A stretch of DNA of 12,795 nucleotides from Deltaproteobacteria bacterium. Its GTDB lineage: Bacteria; Desulfobacterota; Binatia; Bin18. Below the pieces are notes generated by a model. The model saw nothing but the letters and a program-made list of their open reading frames with translations. It was not told where the DNA came from and ran no database searches. The stretch covers positions 1 to 12,795 of the forward strand of contig JACQEL010000241.1 of assembly GCA_016200595.1 (NCBI GenBank), read 5' to 3'. Position 1 is the stretch's first letter. Each line of letters opens with the position of its first letter. Below are positions 7,123 through 12,795 of the stretch, piece after piece. The translations under genes and the position numbers were made by a program.

Positions 7123-7231
7123 TCGACTTCCTCCTCTGTCCTGTTTTGTACCGAGTCAAAAGACTACTTGGTGGAGTCCATCCTTCAATTCCAATGGCTA
7201 TCAAGACATACTCCTATTTTTGGAGGAGATA

Positions 7232-8164
7232 ATGAAGGCAAATAAAGACGAGATTGAGAATAAGGGTTTCTGGGTGCAATTCAAAGAGATTTGGCAAAAG
7301 ATTATCTTTAAGGGACGGCGCTTTCTGACTTGGTTCTATGCTCTTGCCTCCCTTGCATATATCTGGCACATCATCCCACCGGAGTGGCTGGTCGAGGGTC
7401 CGATTCGACAGATAGCCATTACCTTACTAGTTGTCCTTTTCGTTGGGGTACTTGAGTTATTCCTAGAAACAAGAGAATTAGTCGAAAACGTAGACAAAGA
7501 GATAAACGCATTAGAAAGGATTTTGTCTCCAGAAGTTTACAATCTGCGGGAATGTATCCAAGACTTCTCCAAAGTACTAAAAAATACGCATCCTAAAGAC
7601 AGGATCGTAATGTCCATTTTGGGTCTAAATTTGGAACATGCTTTGGCTTATATGAAAAGATATATATTTAAGCAACCAACACACAAGAATATTTATCTAA
7701 AGATATTACTTCTACCTGAAGATCCGAAAGACATAAAAATGCACCCTAATCATCAACTACCTAAAATAGTTGCTGCATGGTGCTCTAATATGAAATTTTA
7801 CATTCAACAAGTAGAGAAGTCCGCTAATGACCAAAAATCTTTAATGAAAAACGAAGGAATACAACTGAGAATAGAAATTAAGCAATATAGAGTTTTGCCG
7901 ATCCTTCATGGATTTGGCATTTCGGATCCTTCTAATCATACCTATTACGTCTCGTTTTGTCGTTGGAAACCTAGTAAACAACCTGTAGAAGATTGGGACT
8001 ACGATTGGGGGGAAGATTCTTACCACAAGGTAGCTAGTGATACGAAAGGAGCTGCTGCTCAAGACATAGCGTCTATTTTTACTGGATATTTCGAGTATCT
8101 ATGGGTTACGTCTGGTGAACCGGTCGTCGTATTTTCCTACCCAAATGTTGATTCTTATGGGTGA
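7232..8164 (+). CDS. AT-rich two-TM membrane protein of unknown function
   Basis: A 310-residue protein I do not recognise by family name. The start at 7232 is set by GGAGGAGATA directly before the ATG; the frame is open further up only through the IS5 remnant. Residues about 30-50 (FLTWFYALASLAYIWHIIP) and 60-80 (IAITLLVVLFVGVLELFL) look like two membrane helices, then a charged helix (ETRELVENVDKEINALERI), then a soluble domain of about 220 residues. That domain has IVMSILGLNLEHALAYM, IYLKILLLPEDP, QYRVLPILHGFGISDPSNH and YYVSFCRWKPS, an alternating pattern reminiscent of phospholipase-D-like folds, but no HxKxxxxD motif is present; this is inference only. Base composition is low (16-23 GC per 60 bases in two sampled lines), unlike the his genes. 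The last ~8 codons overlap the IS4-type remnant, so the true C-terminus may be altered. Confidence 0.75.
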   Translation: MKANKDEIENKGFWVQFKEIWQKIIFKGRRFLTWFYALASLAYIWHIIPPEWLVEGPIRQIAITLLVVLFVGVLELFLETRELVENVDKEINALERILSPEVYNLRECIQDFSKVLKNTHPKDRIVMSILGLNLEHALAYMKRYIFKQPTHKNIYLKILLLPEDPKDIKMHPNHQLPKIVAAWCSNMKFYIQQVEKSANDQKSLMKNEGIQLRIEIKQYRVLPILHGFGISDPSNHTYYVSFCRWKPSKQPVEDWDYDWGEDSYHKVASDTKGAAAQDIASIFTGYFEYLWVTSGEPVVVFSYPNVDSYG

Positions 8165-8960
8165 GAATCCGCACGAGGCATTCCTGTTTTTGGGCGCTCC
8201 ATTTGCGCGCTCGCACTGCGGCTGCCAGTACTCGCTTGTGCCGCGAGATCAGACTCTCGACTTGCCACCGGTAGCGGTAGACCCGCTTGAAGAACCGCCG
8301 CTTCATCTGGCGGCGATACCGCGTCTGGGGCCACCGCGGACCGCACCGACGAGGGTTGAGGGGAATTACAGTCACGCGAATGCCCAACTCTTCTCGACAC
8401 GGCTGATGATTATGCTCGGCGCCATAGACCGTATCGCCCAGGAGCTGGTCTCAATGAGGTTGCGTTGCCGCTTGCCGTATAGTGGCAGGCAACTGCGGCG
8501 AGTCCTGCGACGAGCCCCAACTGATCGTGGCCCCACGGATCAAGTCGGTCTGGGCCTCACCGACCACGGTCACTTTGGGTCAGCGGCGCCGCTGGAAGCG
8601 GCGGTAGCCCTTGCGGTCCACGTAGTAGCCACTGACATGGCAGGTTTCCAGCCCGGGCCCATCGATAATGCCCGTGGGACGCGCTGGCACCGGTCCCCCA
8701 CTCGGGGCCCGCTGGAACACCTGCTGCTGCAGGTCGTAAAAGGCGCGGTGGTGCAGTAATCGGCGCTAGGCGTAGCAGAGGGTCAAGGGGTGCGGCCCCC
8801 GGACCAAGCCTATGGTCGCTCGCAGATCCGCTCAATCCACCAGAAGCTGCACAATGCCCCAGTAGTCGGTGCGAAAGAATTGCCGCAGCACCAGAGAGAT
8901 GAACAACTGTGCCAGGAAGTAACGGCGTGCCGAGCATTGAGTAGTATAGAGGGGCAGAGC
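8157..8960 (-). pseudogene. IS4-type DDE transposase, 3' part (degenerate)
   Basis: The larger piece of a transposase split by the ISKra4 element. Reading down the minus strand: PLYTTQCSARRYFLAQ, LVLRQFFRTDYWGIVQLLVD, a stop, a frameshift into GLVRGPHPLTLCYA, amber, LLHHRAFYDLQQQV, then ARPTGIIDGPGLETCHVSGY (first catalytic Asp), another stop, PKVTVVGEAQTDLI, a stop, DQLLGDTVYGAEHN (second Asp), ELGIRVTVIPLNPRRCG, RYRRQMKRRFFKRVYRYRWQ with VESLISRHKR (catalytic Glu) and ECLVRILTH at the C-terminus. This motif order is that of DDE_Tnp_1/IS4-type transposases. At least four in-frame stops and one frameshift make it inactive. The formal last frame runs on to 8106, opposite the AT-rich gene. The outer IS end was not identified. 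Confidence 0.8.
8953..8960 (+). repeat. Target-site duplication, left copy
   Basis: GGCAGAGC directly outside the left terminal repeat; its partner is GTCAGAGC at 10392-10399, differing at one base. Confidence 0.7.
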
Positions 8961-8983
8961 GGGTGTAATTTTGTCCTGATGTA
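8961..8983 (+). repeat. Left terminal inverted repeat of the ISKra4 element
   Basis: Reads inward GGGTGTAATTTTGTCCTGAT and matches the right end at 19 of 23 positions, with 4 mismatches of which all are transitions. Confidence 0.82.
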
Positions 8984-9074
8984 GCGAGAAGTAGAGCAAA
9001 AGCCGTAAAATCGGCCCTCCGCACGAATTACAGACCGGTGTGTGGTGGCGACCAGACACCAAGGGAGGGCCGGG

Positions 9075-10364
9075 ATGAAAGCTAGCATAAATACCAACGG
9101 AGGGACAAACGGGTTGACCATTACCATCCAGGGCCTGAACTGGGACGCGATCCAGCAGGGGTCGTTCTACGAGGGCGAGGTGCAGGTGCGTGAGTTGCTC
9201 AAGCTCATCGGGCAAGAGTTGACCGGGCAACTGCTGCGCCGCAAAGTCGAGGATACTCCGACACTGCAATGGCAGGGGCAGACCTACTATCGCAAGGAAG
9301 CCTCACTGGGCCACTACCAGACTCTCTACGGCGAGGTCGTCCTCGCCCGGCCTCTGTATCAGACCAGTGCGGGCGGGGCGACGCTGTGCCCCCTGGACAT
9401 CCACTGCCAGTTGGGCTTTGGGGCGGCCACGCCCTTACTGGCCGAAGTCGTGAGCTTCAAGCTGGCCAGTGCCCCGGCGGGCGAAGTCGCCCAGGACTTG
9501 GCCAAGAGTCATGGAGTATCACTCTCAGCCACTTACTTGCACCATCTGGCCCAACAGGTCGGGCAGATTGCGGTAGAGAAACACGCCGCCTGGCACCTCC
9601 AAGCGGCGGTGGAGCCCGCCCCCGTGGCGATCATCGCTACAGGCGTAGATGGCACGACTATGCCCTTGGTGAGTGAAGCCTACAAGGAAGCCATGTGCGG
9701 CACCATCGCCCTGTACGATCAGACCGGCGAGCGGGTGCACACGGAGTATCTCGGTACCATGCCGGAGGCGGGCAAGGCCACCTTCGCGCAGCGGTTCACC
9801 ACGCACGTAGACCGGGTCACCGCCCGCTATCCCGACGCCCGGCATGTCTGTCTAGGAGATGGGGCGCCGTGGAATGGGGAGTTCTTCGCCACTCACTACC
9901 CCGAGGCGGTCTGGGTGCTGGATTTCTAGCATGCCGCTACTCACCTCCACACGGCCGCGGAGGCCATCTTCGGGCCGGGCAGCGAGGCCGCGCAATACTC
10001 TGAGCGCTGGCGCACCACACTGCGGGGCGAAGACGGCGGGGTAGGGAGTCTATTGCGCTCCTTGCTCTACTCCCGCAACCGGGCTGACTTGTCGGCCTCT
10101 GCTCAGCGCACGCTCGATACTGAGTTCAACTACTTCCGTCAGCATGTCGAGTTGATGCAGTATGCCGACTTTCGTGCTGCCGGCTTGCCGCTTGGCAGTG
10201 GGGTGACCGAGGCGGGGTGTAAAGAACTGATTAAAGCCCGCTTCTGCCGCAGCGGGATGCGCTGGAAGCGCGCCTCGGGGGCTCCCATTTTGCAACTGCG
10301 GGCGATCCGGTTATCCCAGCAGTGGGAGAGTTTTTGGTCGAAGGTCCTGCGCTATGCGGCTTAA
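9075..10364 (+). pseudogene. ISKra4-family transposase with one in-frame amber codon
   Basis: A 429-codon frame interrupted only by TAG at 9927-9929 (codon 285). Before it are IIATGVDGTTMPL with the first acidic residue Asp192 and HVCLGDGAPWNG with Asp262, then VWVLDF-stop-HAATHLHTAAEAIFG. After it are LPLGSGVTEAGCKELIKARF (acidic Glu, third catalytic position) and RSGMRWKRASGAPILQLRAI, the usual C-terminal ISKra4 motifs. Relatives have an aromatic residue, typically Tyr, in the D-F-Y-H motif, so a single TAC/TAT to TAG change explains the stop. The start at 9075 follows GGGAGGGCC; an upstream in-frame GTG/ATG region from 9042 is less likely. With no other visible damage, it was probably inactivated recently. 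Amber is a genuine terminator in neighbouring hisA, hisH, CBS, LLM and DUF218 genes, so recoding is unlikely. Confidence 0.88.
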
Positions 10365-10368
10365 AAAG

Positions 10369-10391
10369 TACATCAGGGCGAAATCGCACCC
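10369..10391 (-). repeat. Right terminal inverted repeat of the ISKra4 element
   Basis: Reads inward on the minus strand GGGTGCGATTTCGCCCTGAT. It begins 4 bp after the transposase stop codon (TAA ending 10364). Confidence 0.82.
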
Positions 10392-10399
10392 GTCAGAGC
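10392..10399 (+). repeat. Target-site duplication, right copy
   Basis: GTCAGAGC directly outside the right terminal repeat, matching the left copy at 7 of 8 bases. The mismatch probably arose after insertion. Confidence 0.7.
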
Positions 10400-10453
10400 T
10401 GCCTGCCCTAACGCTACAGCAATCTGAGCAATCGCTTTGGGAGATGTGCTCAT
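10392..10453 (-). pseudogene. IS4-type transposase, 5' part (N-terminus)
   Basis: From ATG 10453 the minus strand reads MSTSPKAIAQIAVALGQAAL and then runs into the ISKra4 right end. This is the normal N-terminus for the transposase whose remainder lies at 8157-8960. Joining across the element at the duplicated octamer gives GQAAL-PLYTTQCSARR without a frameshift. Confidence 0.78.
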
Positions 10454-10602
10454 GGGCCGCGTGGTCTGATCGTGTCGGTTCCTATGTCTGATTTGGAGAA
10501 TGTAAGCACCATAGAGGCCTTTTCAACGGAGCATTAGAGGCTATATGGATTACGACAGATTATGACCCTTGGCGTAACTATTTTAGCGTGGGAGATAGAA
10601 AA

Positions 10603-11256
10603 GTGAAGTTTACTGATATTCCGACCGAGAGAACTACGGCTTCTACTGATGCCATCCTAGCTTTACTGGCACTTAGTTGTGCCTTCTACCTATATAGCTT
10701 TGAAACTCAAGAGCTTTGGAAAAGGAAAATTTGGATATTGATATTTGGATTTATTGCGCTTTCTAGCACCTTAGGTGCGGTAGTACATGGGTTTGCGTTA
10801 TCTCCCTCAATAAAATACCTAATTTGGCAGGCACTTTTCCTAATACTAGGTCTCACGGTAGCTTTATTTGCAGTCGGTGGTGTATATGATCTGCAGGGTT
10901 ACATTATAGCACGCCAATTTCTACCCATAATGCTCACAGTCGGAGTAGGATTCTATATATTTACTCATTTATATTCTGGGAATTTTTTTATCTTTATCGT
11001 ATACGCGACTCTTGTACTTCTTTTTGCCCTTAGTGTGTATCTGTGGTTGGCAATAAATGGAAAATTGTTGGGAGCAAAATTTATCACTTTGGGGATATTT
11101 ATTAGCATTATAGCCGCTATCTTACAATCAATCGAAACAATTTCTATCAAATTCATTTGGGAATTTGATCACAATGGGATATATCATATTTTACAAATCG
11201 TTGGACTGCTTTGCTTGGTCGCTGGGCTTCGTCAGTCATTATTAGTCCCGCGATGA
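10603..11256 (+). CDS. Seven-TM-like integral membrane protein (DUF6962-like)
   Basis: A 217-residue, very hydrophobic protein with about seven membrane helices: ILALLALSCAFYLYSF, IWILIFGFIALSSTLGAVVHGF, YLIWQALFLILGLTVALFAVG, FLPIMLTVGVGFYIFTHLY, FFIFIVYATLVLLFALSVYLWL, FITLGIFISIIAAILQS and YHILQIVGLLCLVAGL. The early TERTTASTDAILALLAL, the HGF after helix 2 and the late EFDHNGIYHILQ match, from memory, a family of 7-TM proteins (DUF6962) distantly like the CREST/ceramidase membrane-hydrolase fold; the His/Asp positions fit but function is unproven. The GTG at 10603 is chosen because GGGAG lies 8-9 bases upstream; a GTG at 10588 lacks a ribosome-binding site. Composition is AT-rich (22 of 60 GC in one line), like the gene at 7232. 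It ends convergent with hisD. Confidence 0.75.
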   Translation: MKFTDIPTERTTASTDAILALLALSCAFYLYSFETQELWKRKIWILIFGFIALSSTLGAVVHGFALSPSIKYLIWQALFLILGLTVALFAVGGVYDLQGYIIARQFLPIMLTVGVGFYIFTHLYSGNFFIFIVYATLVLLFALSVYLWLAINGKLLGAKFITLGIFISIIAAILQSIETISIKFIWEFDHNGIYHILQIVGLLCLVAGLRQSLLVPR

Positions 11257-11324
11257 ATCTTTTAAGATATTATCCGGGCAGCTCTCCCATCACTCAGCTC
11301 TCACTCCACTATGTCTTTCATTTA

Positions 11325-11347
11325 ATGCCATGAAACGCCTGTGGCAT
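11325..11347. terminator. Weak hairpin between the 7-TM gene and hisD
   Basis: A 6-bp stem (ATGCCA/TGGCAT) with an 11-nt loop sits in the 125-bp convergent gap. No T-run is attached, so a terminator role is only a possibility. Confidence 0.25.
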
Positions 11348-11381
11348 GGCCCTTCATACTCCGTCCGCGAATAGTAAAAGA

Positions 11382-12719
11382 TCACAGCACTTTCCTTACC
11401 TGAGAGTCGTAGGAAAGACGTACGTGAGGGTTCAAGCGATACTGCACTGCGCGTGCGTGCGCCTCAAGTCCCTCCATCTCCGCCAGACAGATGACCTGGG
11501 GACCAAGAGTTGCCAGCGCGCGGGACGAGGCTTGAATGAAGTTGGTGCGCTTGAGGAAATCATATACACCCAACGGTGAGGAAAACCGGGCAGTCCCGCC
11601 CGTCGGGAGGACATGGTTAGGCCCGGCGATATAATCGCCAAACGGCTCGGTCGAGAGGTGCCCTAAAAAAATAGCACCGGTGTGATGAATGTCTTTGAGC
11701 CACGAGCGTGGATTCTTGACCGCCAACTCCAAGTGTTCAGGAGCGATGGCGTTGGCGAGATCAACGATCTCTTGCCGGTCACGGGCCAAGATCACCGCCC
11801 CATGACGTCGGAGAGACGCTGTAGCTATGGCACGACGCTTGAGCGAGACAAGTTGCTCGGCCAGGGCATGCACGACGGCATCGGCTATTTGCGGCGAGGC
11901 GGTTAGGCACAGCGGAGCAGCCAGTTCGTCATGTTCGGCCTGGGAAAGCATGTCGGCCGCCACATAGGTAGGAGAAGCACTATCGTCGGCAATGACCAGC
12001 ACTTCGCTCGGTCCGGCCACCATGTCGATATCGACCTGACCGAACACCAAGCGCTTCGCCGTGGCGACATAAATGTTGCCAGGGCCAACAATCTTATCGA
12101 CCCGCGGCACCGTTTGTGTGCCGTACGCGAGCGCCGCCACCGCTTGGGCGCCACCGACACGAAAAAACGCATCTGCGCCAGTAAGACAGGCGGCAGCCAA
12201 GATCCCCGGGTGGTCTCCTTGAGGTGATGGTGGCGAAACGATGACAACTTCCTTGACGCCAGCAACTTTCGCCGGGATCACGTTCATCAGCACGGATGAG
12301 GGGTAGACTGCCTTCCCTCCCGGTACATAGACCCCGACTCGTTGCAGCGGCGCAATTCGTTGTCCGAGAGTCACTCCAAGTGAATCTTGATAAGACCACG
12401 ATTGCTGACGCTGTTTCTGGTGAAAAACCGTAATGCGTCGTGCCGCGGCTTGGAGCGCGTTGCGCTCGGACTTCGGCAGCGCGGCCAACGCCGCAGCCAT
12501 CTGCGACGGCGAAATGGCGCAGGTCTCCGGCGTGAGCCGCACGCCATCGAATTGCTGCGTATAGGCGAAGAGCGCCCGATCGCCCTTGCTTCTGACTGCT
12601 CGTAGGATTGAGCGGACTGCGTCTTCGACCTGCGCGCTGCCGCTCTCTCCGCGAGCGAGTAGCTTTTGCAGATGTCGCTGGCAGGCTGGCTCTGTCGTTC
12701 TGAGTAGAGGAACAATCAT
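11382..12719 (-). CDS. hisD: Histidinol dehydrogenase (HisD)
   Basis: Zinc- and NAD-dependent enzyme performing the last two steps of histidine synthesis, L-histidinol to L-histidine; cytosolic homodimer. The 445-residue length is normal to slightly long. Landmarks: RVGVYVPGGKAVYPSSVLM (127-145), the PVDKIVGPGN-like segment VDKIVGPGNIYVATAKR (207-223), DMVAGPSEVLVIAD (232-245), the zinc ligands Gln260 and His263 in SQAEHDE, the catalytic pair Glu328-His329 in IAPEHLEL, Asp362 in GDYIAGPNHVLPTGG, and His421 in EGLEAHARAV. All expected active-site residues are present. The final ~15 residues (RLSYDSQVRKVL) extend slightly beyond the typical end. The ATG at 12719 has only a weak purine run upstream. 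hisB should follow closely, but the next 5.4 kb is the foreign island. Confidence 0.97.
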   Translation of the reverse strand: MIVPLLRTTEPACQRHLQKLLARGESGSAQVEDAVRSILRAVRSKGDRALFAYTQQFDGVRLTPETCAISPSQMAAALAALPKSERNALQAAARRITVFHQKQRQQSWSYQDSLGVTLGQRIAPLQRVGVYVPGGKAVYPSSVLMNVIPAKVAGVKEVVIVSPPSPQGDHPGILAAACLTGADAFFRVGGAQAVAALAYGTQTVPRVDKIVGPGNIYVATAKRLVFGQVDIDMVAGPSEVLVIADDSASPTYVAADMLSQAEHDELAAPLCLTASPQIADAVVHALAEQLVSLKRRAIATASLRRHGAVILARDRQEIVDLANAIAPEHLELAVKNPRSWLKDIHHTGAIFLGHLSTEPFGDYIAGPNHVLPTGGTARFSSPLGVYDFLKRTNFIQASSRALATLGPQVICLAEMEGLEAHARAVQYRLNPHVRLSYDSQVRKVL

Positions 12720-12748
12720 ACAATTCGTCTTGGTTGTGCGGGAAAGGG

Positions 12749-12782
12749 GAAACGTGAAACGTAAAGAATAAAACGTAAAATG
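12749..12782. repeat. AACGT-type short repeats upstream of hisD
   Basis: Successive units GAAACGT, GAAACGT, AAAGAAT, AAAACGT, AAAATGT lie 30 bp upstream of the hisD start: an imperfect 7-bp minisatellite. It occupies the leader, where a promoter or ribosome-binding region would be expected, and resembles in kind the 7-bp tracts in hisH and near hisB. Confidence 0.6.
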
Positions 12783-12795
12783 TGGACTCCTCGGT

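Larger units (their letters stand above)
8961..10391 (+). mobile_element. ISKra4-family insertion sequence, complete (1431 bp)
   Basis: Ends are defined by terminal inverted repeats: 8961-8983 (GGGTGTAATT..) matches the reverse complement of 10369-10391 (GGGTGCGATT..) at 19 of 23 positions. Outside them lies an 8-bp near-direct repeat, GGCAGAGC at 8953-8960 and GTCAGAGC at 10392-10399 (7/8). The single internal gene is an ISKra4-type transposase. Collapsing the element and one copy of the duplication rejoins the two parts of the host IS4-type transposase in one frame, which independently supports the boundaries. Confidence 0.85.

Noticed and set aside
6271..7178. Terminal inverted repeats of the IS5 remnant (about 6271-6282 with 7167-7178)
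   Set aside because: Only about 12 of 16 positions match, with a gap, and no flanking duplication was found; not strong enough to define the element.
6324..7232. Plus-strand open frame of 302 codons over the IS5 region
   Set aside because: Antisense to recognisable IS5 transposase segments; no family features of its own.
8115..8759. Plus-strand open frame of 214 codons
   Set aside because: Antisense to the IS4-type transposase remnant, whose DDE motifs are clear on the minus strand.

Overview
This is a bacterial chromosomal window, about 60% GC in the core genes sampled (37 of 60 bases at 12001-12060). It carries four histidine-biosynthesis genes on the minus strand: hisD, hisB, hisH and hisA, which is pathway-operon order when read from the right-hand end. 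Codon use, GC content, the many palindromic intergenic repeats and the company of an LLM-class flavin oxidoreductase, a CBS-pair protein and a DUF218 protein suggest a free-living proteobacterium-like lineage, possibly an uncultured deltaproteobacterial or Tectomicrobia-type genome. The lineage guess is an inference from style, not a marker-gene result.

Layout, left to right. (a) 1-471 minus: N-terminal part of a permuted NlpC/P60-like (YiiX-type) papain-fold protein, cut by the window edge and divergent from (b) 634-1104 plus, a stand-alone two-CBS-domain protein; both have TATAAT-type promoter elements in the 162 bp between them. (c) 1162-1271: four small perfect hairpins between tail-to-tail genes. 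(d) 1378-2787 minus: hisA and hisH, 3 bp apart; the 3' end of hisH contains a 7-bp tandem repeat. (e) 3060-4136 plus: LLM-class flavin-dependent oxidoreductase, opposite to the his genes. (f) 4137-4543: a second tail-to-tail gap full of hairpins, including a roughly 211-bp long-inverted-repeat element. (g) 4544-5293 minus: DUF218/ElyC-like membrane protein, then 5419-6003 minus: hisB. (h) 6004-11381: a 5.4-kb island separating hisB from hisD. It holds a decayed IS5-family transposase, two AT-rich genes for membrane proteins (7232-8164 and 10603-11256), and between those two genes a degenerate IS4-type transposase that has been split by a whole ISKra4-family element (8961-10391). (i) 11382-12719 minus: hisD.

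How the genes relate: HisD, HisB, HisH and HisA act in one pathway (HisH supplies ammonia to HisF, which is not in this window). The cluster is fragmented: an opposite-strand oxidoreductase and a DUF218 gene lie between hisB and hisH, and the mobile/AT-rich island lies between hisD and hisB. The island shows a readable insertion order: the IS5 remnant and IS4-type copy are old and multiply broken, while the ISKra4 copy is younger, with matched terminal inverted repeats, an 8-bp flanking duplication that restores the IS4-type reading frame when collapsed, and a single amber codon as its only visible coding lesion.

I found no tRNA, rRNA or CRISPR array. The most novel-looking material is the pair of AT-rich membrane-protein genes in the island and the two convergent-gap hairpin arrays.
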